DNA of 64,000 nt. It comes from Nereocystis luetkeana (Eukaryota; Sar; Phaeophyceae; Laminariales; Laminariaceae). A model generated the notes under the pieces. It had not been told where the DNA came from. It did not search any database and saw only the letters and a list, made by a program, of their open reading frames with translations. The position numbers were made by a program, and so were the translations under genes. The DNA is taken from assembly GCA_031213475.1 (NCBI GenBank), contig JARUPZ010000002.1, forward strand, positions 10,980,466 through 11,044,465. The letters run 5' to 3'. Shown piece after piece: positions 1 to 10,600 of the stretch; positions within the stretch are counted from its first letter, which is position 1, and every line of letters begins with the position of its first letter.

Positions 1-1703
1 CTCGATTTTTGGCGATGGTTTGCGAACCAGGGTTTTCGAAGCCATCGGGGGATGTTTGTCGGCGCCCGTCTCGACCCGCGAAACGTACATTGTTTTCAGA
101 CGCATCCAAACGCGCTATTGGGGGGTACTGCTAGGAAACGGGCGTGTATTGAAGGTACGAACTCGAGAGGGATGAACAGGCGAGATTCTGTGGCTCGAGC
201 GGGGTAGAAACAGGTATCAACGAAATTTCTGCTAACGTTTTACATGAGAGTTGTTGGGGGTGGTTGTCTCAGCTTGGGTGCTGGTTGTGTTATGTAAAGA
301 TCTCCCCACGCAGGCCGGTGATTGTGTGCTGCTGCGGGGGCATGATGAGGCAGCCGTGCAGTGGATGCGAAGGTGTCGGGGGGGCAAAGAGTCGCGATCC
401 GGGGCGTTGATGCGTTTTATAGAATGTCGAGCGGGTGGAACTTTGACACCATGCATGTACCCGGAGTGTTCAATGATGTCGCAAATGGAGCTTCGAGGTG
501 GGATACGTCTACAGTCCGCGCTGATCTCGTTCGCGCACGTCCCCATATCCCGTGGCAGGTGCGGGAGTTGGTGGAAAATTGTAAATATCTCTGTACCTCC
601 GTGTTGGCCTCGAATTCGTCCGAAACGCCGTTGCACCCTCGGCAGAGCGCGCCTACCAAGGGTATTTCGGTTCGTGGGTGGAATGTCGCCTGAATGTGGT
701 ATGTAAGCCGGTGTTTTTGAGCTATTGTGAAAACCCGTTGGCGAATACGTTACACCTGTTGGAATACGCGGCGTACGCGGTGGCAACGAAGAACTTGCAA
801 GCCCAGACCGTAGAGAGTCATTCATCAGCTATCAAGATATTTCAACGATGCCCCCCCGGGTTTTGAGTTGGATATCACACACCCTTTGATTCACGATGCC
901 CTCAAAGGCTCCGCGCGGTCGCACGCAGTCTCGGGGTCACAGTCGAGGTTGAGAAGGCTGGTATCATGGTCGATGTCGCTCGGGGGCGAGCACTTGGCAC
1001 AGACGTGGGGGGATGGGGGGCGGGTTAGTGGCTTGTATAACGAGAGTCATTCTTTTTTATGGCGCGGGCGGCAGAAATGTTTGCCGAGACAAGTACGAGT
1101 TCGCATGAAGTTTACTGTTTGAGACATATGAATATGTCGCATTCTTCCGAGGAGAAAAACAGTTGGAAGGGGGGGCAGTGGTCGACGGCGAAAGGAGTCG
1201 AAGTACGCTTTCGAGGGTTCAAAGGAGACCAGTTGCGCAAGGGCGCGATTTTAACTCGAGTGAGGAAAGGTCCGCCACGACCAGTGGGCGTCGGAGGAGG
1301 TGCCGCCGATTTAATTATCTAGCTGTTGTCGTGCTACTTGTTTCTTCCCCCATCAGCCCCGCTAGTTGCGCTTGGTTGTGGTAATGGCAGGTGGTCTATG
1401 TGGACTCCGGCGCTAGCAGTGAAGGTGCTGCGGCAGGTGGTGTCAGTGGCTGGAGTGCAGGCGGAAGAATACGCGCGGCATTCTCTTAGAATTGGGGGTG
1501 CCACACACCTGTCGGCTGGGGGCGCGGATCCTGAGGTATTGAAGCGCGAGGGCCGGTGGGCGTTGGGGGCGTACAAAGGTGGTATACGTACTGTAGTCAC
1601 GGAAGAGACACGCAGTGTGTATCCGGAGCGATGGCAGAAAGTGGCGAGGGTTGCAAGAAGAAGCCTGGGCAAGGCAGTATGTGGGGGAAAACGTAGCCCG
1701 TGA
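1..1703 (+). mobile_element. Broken DIRS-like (tyrosine recombinase) retroelement, 3' part
   Basis: The stretch from about 360 to 690 reads like the end of a retroelement RNase H domain, with the motif MHVPGVFNDVA followed by a Ser-Arg-Trp. The stretch from about 700 to 1700 reads like a tyrosine recombinase. Its C-terminal catalytic box is visible near 1480-1590 (HSLRIGGATHLSAGG, then a GRW motif). RNase H followed by a tyrosine recombinase is the order known from DIRS-like retrotransposons. The element enters from the left edge of the window, so its 5' part is not seen. It is clearly broken, with several interruptions, and looks old. A Crypton or Ngaro relative is possible but the RNase H piece favours DIRS. 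Confidence 0.6.
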
Positions 1704-1995
1704 AAATGCCTTAGAGTGAGCGCGTCGATATGTGAGACGTAGAGAGAAGAGGAGGGAGGAGGGAAAAAGAAGAGTGCATACATACGTACACCAAGTCACC
1801 GACCGCAGTAAGTTGGAGGCCGGCGAAGTTGCAAGAAGCAGCCTAAGGAACTATGTGGGAAAATGGTAGCCCGTGAAAAATGCCCCGAGAGTGAGCGCGT
1901 CGATATGCGAGACGCAGAGAGAAGAGGAGGGGCGAGGGAATAAGGAAGAGTACATGCATACGTGCACCAAGTCACCGACCGTAGTCAGTTGGAGA
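1645..1995 (+). repeat. Two tandem copies of a ~178-bp unit behind the recombinase
   Basis: Two diverged head-to-tail copies follow one another. Both contain the words GTAGCCCGTGAAAA, GAGCGCGTCGATATG and CCAAGTCACCGACCG in the same order. They lie directly behind the recombinase-like region and are probably part of the 3' end of the same DIRS-like relic. Confidence 0.7.
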
Positions 1996-2165
1996 CCGAC
2001 GAATGCGGAGTTTCGCCAGGTGGAGCGGTAATTGACTTGCGTGTGTACGGGTGCAGGGACGGGGCTGTGTGATGAAAGCCCCGGGGTTTCCTTTGACCCC
2101 CCCCCCTCTTCGAGCGAGGGGTGCAAATAATAATCCACACAATCAATTCGAAAGCGAAGTACAAT
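1989..2165 (+). repeat. Direct repeat, copy 1 (pair with 2908-3097)
   Basis: The segment contains GCGGAGTTTCGCC, GGTGGAGCGGTA, GTTGACTTGCGTG-like words, a GCCCCGGGGTTTCCTTTG block, a C tract and AATTCGAAAGC. The same blocks recur in order about 910 bp downstream. DIRS-like elements end in split or inverted repeats, so the pair may mark the element's terminal repeats. Confidence 0.65.
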
Positions 2166-2907
2166 GCGGAATATTCTCGTGGGGAGCGCAGCGAAACAAG
2201 AGAATATGTGTTCAATACGTACGGAAGAATTAGTGGATCGGAACGGATGTGCTGTAGGTCTTGCAGTGGGCATACGTACGTACGTGAGGTACATAAGCAA
2301 ATGACGCGAGCTTCACCAGTGGTTTCAGCGGCACGCCAAACGAATCTTACCCATTGCCGTGAGCTGAGCAGACAAGCAGGCCTCAAGCAAGGGTTTGCCA
2401 AGCTGTCGAGCCAGCAGTGGGGGGGAAATATTCGGGAGTGTTCTTTTTTGCACCCGCCCACCCCGTGTTTTGAGGGAGTCAGTGGGGGGGGGGTAAGAGA
2501 ATTGGACCAGTAATTCGTAACTTTGGCAGAAACTGTTTTGCTGTGTGCGGGCGTGCCACGAGCCACGAGGACTGCAACAGGAGCAGACGTGGGGTCGCGG
2601 ACTGTGCGAAAGGGCGAGATAGGTCAACCCATGCTTGATGCGCACGAGTGGTTGCGGGAGGGTCGTCACACGTGTGAAGGTTAGCACGACCAGAGGCCAA
2701 CGGGTGCCCGAGGGGTCGTGTGCGGAGATCGAACGGAAGGGTCAAGACGGCTCGAACGGGCACAGTCCAAATGTGTGGGTAGGATCAGGGTGCATCCATT
2801 GGATGGGGAAAGTTTACGTCGATGGCCATTACTTGTGTTACGACCCATGCTCATGGTGCACCATGTGAGTGTCGCAAGTGAGGCAAGCGTGGGAGTAATT
2901 ACCGGGA

Positions 2908-3097
2908 GGCTGGCGAATACGGAGTTTCGCCGGGTGGAGCGGTAGTTGGGTAGTTGACTTGCGTGCGTACCGATGCAGGGACGAGGGTGTGTGATAGCCC
3001 CGGGGTTTCCTTTGTTCCCCCCCCCCCCCTACGTATGCGAGCGAGGGGTACCAAAAACATTTTACCTGGTACACAATTCGAAAGCTAAGTACAAAAT
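2908..3097 (+). repeat. Direct repeat, copy 2 (pair with 1989-2165)
   Basis: This is the second copy of the block at 1989-2165, with the same order of words and a longer C tract (3017-3030). Between the two copies (2166-2907) I recognise no gene. Confidence 0.65.
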
Positions 3098-3956
3098 GTA
3101 GTACGTACAATGTCTTTATGTACAATAATATGGAGATACAAGGCGCTTCGCTCAGGAAGGAAAAAAGTACATCAAATTATGCGAAGCGAACAGAGGTCCA
3201 CGATTGAGTTTAGTTTTTTCAAGTATCGTAACTGCAAACCGGCGACTTGATAATGCCAAGAGTCCCGCCGCCACGCTTCAGGAAAAAACAGCTCCGACGT
3301 CAGCTTGGATGCCACATATACGCTTCGCGTCGCGGATGTCGTACGTGCGTACATACCCCAGGCAGGGTACTACTGTCAATACTTATTTTCTTCTTTCGAC
3401 AAGCTTTATGTCTGTACTTATGTACGAAGAGAGCGAAAGCACAGCACGGCACAGCAGCAAAAACAATGAAAATAAAACCGAAAACTCTGAAAGGAAAAAA
3501 AATCCCCGTCCCCTCTCGTGTAATAATTTTCTGCCTGATTGGAACACCTTACACCCGGTCGAAAAGAAGAAAAGAAAAAATCGCACAGAAGAGCTTCTCT
3601 CTCAGCCTCGTACGCCGCCCGCCCCTCTCGCGACCACCTCGCTACCGAGTCGGTCCGGGTGAAGATTTTATCACTCTCTGCCACAATCAGCCCCGTCGCC
3701 CGCCTCGCGTGAAGCCCGGTGCTCATCGTGGCCGTCGTTCGCCAGCTCGATAACGTTGGTGTTCAAACTGCACACGTCCCTCTTTCAACTTTAGCGTGGT
3801 CCAGCGTGGTCGCAAAAATAAGCACCGCTTGAATATTATCTTGCCCTCCCGAACGACCTTCATAACTCGTACATACTCTATCAACAATCATAAATCGAAG
3901 CCATACAAAGCCCGTTCATGCATCCCTCGTGTCTCGAGGCACACGCGACGCCTAGG
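3098..3956. other. Intergenic, no recognisable gene
   Basis: Short open frames occur on both strands but none has a recognisable motif or a splice context that joins it to a neighbour. I see nothing supportable here. Confidence 0.5.
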
Positions 3957-4060
3957 CACGAAAGCGGCGACCGCGTTCCTTGCAACCCCCCCACGAAAGC
4001 GGCGACCGCGTTCCTTGCAACCCCCCCACGAAAGCGGCGACCGCGTTCCTTGCAACCCCC
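3957..4060 (+). repeat. 35-bp tandem repeat, three copies
   Basis: The unit begins CGAAAGCGGCGACCGCG and ends in a run of C. It is repeated three times at a 35-bp period (AAAGCGG at 3961, 3996 and 4031) with almost no divergence, which points to recent expansion. Confidence 0.9.
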
Positions 4061-7000
4061 CCTCTACCCGCCAGCACCCGCTGACACCCGCGACGGTGCC
4101 GGGTCCCCCCGCGATGTCGTGCTCGGAGAACACGCAGGCACACGAAACGAAAGAAGAAAAAAGGAAGAAAGGACCGAGAAAACAAAGAACTGCTGGAAAG
4201 GTCCGGCAAGCAATGAAAGGAGGCGGTTTGGAAGTGGGAGCTCTGAGAGGCCAGGGATGCACCAACCGAGCACGCTCAGGGGTTGTGATCTAAGTATGTA
4301 TTTCTATTCTATTTCGTAACGTTTTGCGTCTTGCACCACTCCCCTACTCTGTACTGATACACGATACACACCACAAGTATTATTAGCGAAATAGGCACAG
4401 ACTCCCACAGGCAGGTACTTGGCATCAATTTTACTGGTACTTGGTACGTACTACTGCTGAACCAGGTACCAGGTATACAGCAGTAAGACGGAGAGAAAGA
4501 GCGAAGACTACGACGTACGACTACAGCAGTAGTAGCACGAAGTATGACAGCATATGGCAGCAGCCGACGCTCGGTCTAGACCAGTCTATACTTGCAGCCA
4601 CGTAAGAAATACTCGCACCGTACTATTAATATTAAAACTGCACTTGTAGACTGGTACGATATACCTGTATTCGTGCTCTATTTTCAAGAAGAAAAGGGGT
4701 CCAATCCACCCACCTTTGTGTTGCCCCTGTCCAGTTTCTTGACGATTTTATGTATCACAGTAGACACGCGTATCGTTTGAGACACGAGCTTGAGTACGCT
4801 GGATACAACAGCGGAGGCCAGCAAGACCGCACAGTCCAACACGAAAGCCATTGCTCAGCCAGGGAGGTGTGAAAACGTGATGCTACCAATGATACTGACT
4901 GTTTTTTTAGTCTTGAAATACTCACAACTATGGAGATTGTTGACATGGGAGTTCCACATCCAAAAAAGGCATGTGCGGTGCTCCCTCCACGCACTCTGGA
5001 ACGGGGTAACGGGGGTTGAACTTTTTGCTCGGCGATCGCAGAGGTTGTTCTGTCTTAGGGGAAGTCCACCGATGGCGGTATATTGAGCCTAACTCTCAGC
5101 AGTAAACATTCAGACGGTCTCGGGCGGCGGTATCCAGGTGAGCTCTCAGGCCGAAACGATGTTGCAACGATCCGGTATGTGACGAGGCACCTACTTCGCC
5201 GCCACTCGATAATTGATCATTTATTTATCATTTGATGTTTGAGTAGTCTGGCCAGCGGTGCAGTCGTCGTATTATATACCAATCGCGAGGTCGTATAATA
5301 ACCGCGCTCGTTATGCTTGCGTTGCTTGGTATCGTTCCGCCGAGAGGCGTTCAAAGATTCCACCGCCCGGTGCATTGGCAATTGGCATACCCCCCAACGA
5401 CTCACAGGTCGTCCGGTGGTCTGTCCCGTGTGGGTATAACGTAGCCTCGGGATGGACTCTGGATAGCAGCCGGACCTGCATCTCTTACAGGAAGGGTCAC
5501 CGATCGAAAAGGTGGGCGCGCCTCTATGATCAACCCAATTCGCTCGAGGGCTTTCTTTTTTTTCCCTGGAAACAAAAGCTACCAGGTAACCTTGAGGTGA
5601 CTGGTATTTTTGTCAGGAAAAAGCTTGAGGCTGGGCCTTCGCCTCAGCGCGTCTCGCGAGTTGTGTACACCAAGGTGCGCACTATGTTGGCACTAAAGGT
5701 ATCTGCGAGTCGCAGAATACGTTCGTTCGTGGATAATATCCTGGGGATGCCTCGGCGACAGCCTGTCCCCGCTAAAACTGGCGATCATTCGAAATTGAAC
5801 CTTCCAAGGGTGGGGTTATGGGAGCGCGAGTGATGACGACCATCCCGAAATACACGAATACGATAAAATCGATCAGCAAGACAGCCCTTTCGCCACTTTC
5901 TACTCTCGTTATGAATACCTGGTACGAGTAGTCATGGTACGATGCGATCAGCCGTATCTGATCGGACACCAAGCCTGGACCGTACTCCGAGCTACACAGA
6001 CGAGGAAGAGAAATTGCACATGAGGCAAGACGAGTTGAGGGTCCCCTCCGTATTGGCGTCGACGGTAGGACCACTACTACTCATTTAGAGAGACAAAAGC
6101 AGGGTCAATTATACTGGTATTAATATTAATAGTAAGTAGGCAACCGTACACGATGATTGTTTCGAACAACATTCGTTCCCAACATCTTCGTCTCAAATAT
6201 GGCGCCAAAGCTCGTTGCCAACGAACAGCGTTCGATATTTTCAAATCCCCAAAATAGTCCGTGACTATTGTGATGGTTCCGCTGCCTACTGGGGAGGCAT
6301 TCTACCGACAATGGCAACAGTGTCTACATCTTGGAATACACACGCTAATACATGTCGTTGGCTCTCCCGAACGCCACCCGAACCCCCGCGGGCGCTCGGT
6401 GGTTCCGCGCCCGCCACACACAACAGCCCTCGGTGCCCCCGGCGAAAAAAAGGCGCAGCCACAAAACTCATCTAGCGGGGGGCGTCGAAAGGTGCCCTGC
6501 CGGGTACGGGTTGCTTGGTCCCTGGAGAAGGGCGGGTTAGTCCAGCATTTTTTTAGGCGTTTCCTTCCCGGGGATTGCGTTTTATGGCCCCTCATTTGGT
6601 TTTGGGCTTGTGTGGAAGTTTTTTTTTTCGGGGTTGGAGCCCTATCCTTTCCCCCCCCGGGATTGACTGCCCTTATCTTAGGTCAATGGTTGGTTCGAGC
6701 CCCGTATTTGAGCATTTGTATTTTTTCGTTTCAATGATATTATATGGGTTTTACTATGTATGGCTTTTGCTTTTCTTCGTTTTACTTGTACGACGAATGG
6801 CATTTCAGTATGGTCGTACTCAAAGCTCATACGATTTTCTTCCACGATATTGAAAATAATAAATCACATATTGCATGCGTATACTTCTTGGGTAAAGTAC
6901 CGGTGCGTGGGTGTGGGTGTGGATGGGGACGCGTTGGTGCGTTTGTAACGCGTTGTTTATACGTAGTTCGCTGGTGTTGCGATGACATGGTACTGAACAC

Positions 7001-7678
7001 GATTTTGCGCGAATATAAGATGCTGCTGTGCCATTTCTCTTGGCCTCTGCTGTATCAACGGTCATTTCTAACGTTCGCTGCATTGCACGCGTGTCCCGTC
7101 ACACTCCTTTCGTTTTTCCGACAGCAAGTCACATGGTCATGTGGTCGTGACCGGACGCAAGCAATGCCAACTCCACACGACTCCCAAAAGATGCCCTCCT
7201 TTTTTACTCACGTTCTACCATACTATTCCGCTCCCCCACACGCACTCCTACTGGTAATATACGTACATACAAGCCTAGACAGCCATTACGTGTTTTTTTC
7301 AACACGTGACAGGTGCGTATGGTATACCAGTAGCGGATATCTGGGAGGAGGTGCCTGGTATATGATAGTGGGGTGGATCCCGACACGCTTGGGTGGGCAC
7401 CTTTCCGAACGTTACTCCTGCCTTTCCCTTCGACGCTACTGCTGCTGTTGCTGCTGCTGTGCGATGTTTCCTATTGTATCGCATGCTGTGCTGTGCAGGC
7501 GACGTACAAGGAACCACCGCGCCACAATTGTTGGTTCAGAGAGGCGAGGGGCCCACGGGACCACATGCAGAGCCATGCGTGTCGCCCGAGGTCGCACCTG
7601 CGAACGTGGGAACGGTGCGTCGCTGACCACCCTGGACTGGCGGGTGGCGTTTGTGCTCCCTCGTGCTCCGACGATTTT
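4061..7678. other. Intergenic, no recognisable gene
   Basis: The longest open frame is 5258-5833 (+). It has no ATG at its start and no motif I recognise. The longer frame that begins at 6744 is a shadow of low-complexity sequence and of the gene that starts near 7679. Short words of the TACCAGGTA type recur, for example near 4440-4472. No RNA gene was seen. Confidence 0.45.
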
Positions 7679-10600
7679 ATGTCGACTGGTTGTGCTGCTG
7701 CCGCTGCTGCTGCTAAGACTTGTTTGCCGCGAAAAGAACAACCAGGCAACCTTGCCACGGAAGAGGCTCGTCCCGAGGAGACTTCTAAGGACGCGTCAGC
7801 CGCGGCAAGAAGAACGCAGGAGCCGGAACCGAAGCCGGGACCGAAGACGATACCGGAGCCGGCGGCGGAGGAGGAGGAGTCGCCCAAGAGTGGGAACGGG
7901 AGCAGTTGCGGTAGCTGCAACAGTAGTGATAGCAGGGGCGGGAGCGGGAGCAGCTGCCCGATTGAGACGGCGCCCAAAATCGCCAAGCAGGCTCGAGGTG
8001 AGGAGGCCAACGGTAGGCATGGTCGCCTCCTCGAAGCCAGCAGCGTCGATTGTCATCATGCGGTCAAGATTGAAAAGGGTTGGGAAGAGGGGGTGCCAGC
8101 CCTGGAGGGGGAGGGCGGGCGTCACCGGGATTCCTCTGGGTTTGCCGCTCCGCACCGCGATCAGCCGGGGGCGGGGGCGGGAGCGGGAGCGGGAGCGGGA
8201 GCGGGAGCGGGGCTGGAGACGGGAGCAGCGCTTGGGCTCTTGATGTCTGCATCGGTGGAGACCGAGGCGACTTTGGTGACGACGACGACGATGGCGCTAG
8301 CAAACGGCGCCGTCGCTGATGTGGTGTCGTCCGCCAAAAGGAATCACCCCGAGGGGAGCTCTAGCTCCGCTTTCCCAACGAGTGCCATGGAAACAAAGGA
8401 AGGCCGTACACTCGGTCCACCTTTCGGGGCGCGTGCTCTGGATGACGCTGCGGTTGCCTGTTGCCGACGCGAAACGGACGCCCGGGAGGAGGAGGAGGAA
8501 GAGGAGGAGGGTCAGGAGGCGGGGAGGGGGGGGGGGGGGCGGGGGGAAGGACGCAAGCAGCCGCTCTCTCGGAGCCAAGCCGGGAGTCAACAGGAAGTCA
8601 GGCCTAGCCCGCACACTGTCCGAGAGGCTCGACGCCCTCTTTGGCCTTGCCCCCCCCGACGACGCTGCGCCTGAAGAGCTACTGATAGCACTGGGGATAA
8701 CCCCTGTGTCGCGAGCTAATTTCGACGTGGCGAGCTCGCAGGGCGACGGCGGCGGCAGTGGCGGCGGCCTATCTACCTGCAACGAACTCGGCAGACCCAT
8801 GCCGAACGATGGTGGTAGCGCAGTGGGAAACGCGTTGTTCGCTGCCAGATCTGTCGGCGGAAAGGGTGAGACAGACGGTCCCGCTGCTCCTGCTTCCATT
8901 TTCCCCTTCATGGTTGGTTCTGTTGCGGCCCCCGATGTCAATGGGCGTGTCGACTCTTGCTCTGCTCCTTCGAGTGGCCGAGGGCGAGGGTGCCTCCCAG
9001 GGGCGGTGGGTGGTGTTCCTCCGCCGGAATCGGCGCGTCTGTTCGCGATCGCAGGGTCGAGATCATTCGACGAATACTTTGTTTCCGGGTTGGTGATGGG
9101 CGGCGAAGGCGGCGAACGGGCCAGCGCCGTGGAGGTGGTGGCGGGGCAGCCTGGAAACGGTAAAGCTGATGCCAATCGTGACAGGGACGGACAGGTGATG
9201 GTAATGCTGTTGGTGATGTTCCTCATGGTGGTGGATATGGTGCTGATAGTGATGATGGCGATGCTGGTAGTGGTGTGACGTTGATAGTGGTCATGCTGAT
9301 GCTGATGATGGGTCAACCTGAAAACTGTTAACCCAATGACAACCTTAAGAGGGACTGATACTGTAAATATTGCAGATGCTGGTGGGCAGCTGGTGGTTGG
9401 CGTGACGCTCTTGATGAGGCGGCCCTCATGGTGTGTGGGTGCCGGGTGTGGTGTGTGTTGGTGCTGTGCGGGAAAGCTCATGGTTGGAGGCGGAGACACC
9501 TTTGTAAACTTGCCATAGCAACGCGGCGGCTGGCGGCGAATCAGCCGCGACTGGGGCGTTACCTGCAATAGACAGGATTATACCCTGCAAGACTCCAGTA
9601 AGGATTCTTCCCGTGACGACTGTGGCTGCTGTTTTGGTGGTGGTGTTGATGACGGTTGTTGTGCTGGTGTCACTGTCCATACTGGTGTGTCACCGTCGCC
9701 TGCTGCTCCTCCAAGACGGCCACGAGGAGCCAGCATGCTTGGTGGGCTGGCTTCATTGGTCAAACTCCTCTCCTCTACGCAGTTCTCTAGCGCCTCCGCC
9801 CCGCCAGGCCTCCTGAGCTTTCCTCTCTGCTCCAACCCCGTAAATACCGGTCCACAGGTGCTACCCTCGCCAAGCTGCGGACGCGCAGGGTGCTCGGAGC
9901 CGCCGATATACGGGCCGATGGGGTACCGACCTAGTTGGTGCCGCCTGCACTACGTGTGGCAGACCCTCAGTCAACCTTCGCGCTGCTCATTTATTTTGTC
10001 GAAGAGCGCCGTCAGTGGCAAAGGTGTTGTCTGCTGGGAGGAGACCACGTGGGCCGTGCCCGGGAAGCGGCCCACGCGATGTGAACAGCACAATAAAAGT
10101 GGCATGGTACACGTGGCTTCCGTGTTGCGGGCGGTATTCTCGGAGGTAAGGTCGTTGCCGGCGAGGGTTGAGCTCTAGCGTCATTTAATAGGGACTTCGG
10201 ATGCCGCTGTTTGTTGTGTAGTGCGTCGTTGGAAGCAGAAACGGGCACGGGCAGTTATCTCACGCTATTTTCGGGCAAAATAACCCGACGGGACCCGGCG
10301 GGCTCAAACGAAAGGCGGGGAGCGTCGATCGGAAGCGGTCCCTTGCTGGGGCGTGGCATGCACGGGAGCAGGCGGTGCGCTCCTCTTTTGCTTCCGGCAT
10401 GGATGCGATTGCGTTGCGCCGTGATTTAACGAGAGCTTGGCTATGTGACCTGCTGCCAGCTAATGCCGGCCACCGAGAAGGACGAGGGTGTTGCCCTTAC
10501 CATAGCAAGTCGCGGGGTTGTGACGTTGGACGAACACAGCAACGTTTTCCTCAGTAATAACGTGGTTGCCCCTCGCCATCGAAAGAGAGACCGGTCGCAC

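Noticed and set aside
5258-5833. 191-codon plus frame
   Set aside because: No ATG at the start, no domain and no splice partner. It could be a relic but nothing shows of what.
6680-6710. B-box-like GGTTCGAGCCCC
   Set aside because: The T stem does not pair well and no A box lies at the right distance, so no tRNA is called.
6744-8243. 499-codon open frame (+)
   Set aside because: Its second half is Arg-rich sequence read from GA/CG-rich DNA in the frame shifted from the one used for the EsV-1-7 gene. No motif and no ATG context were found.
8297-9568. 423-codon open frame on the minus strand
   Set aside because: Antisense to the proposed exon 1. Its composition is Pro/Ser/Thr low complexity, and the splice chain with the EsV-1-7 motifs runs on the plus strand.
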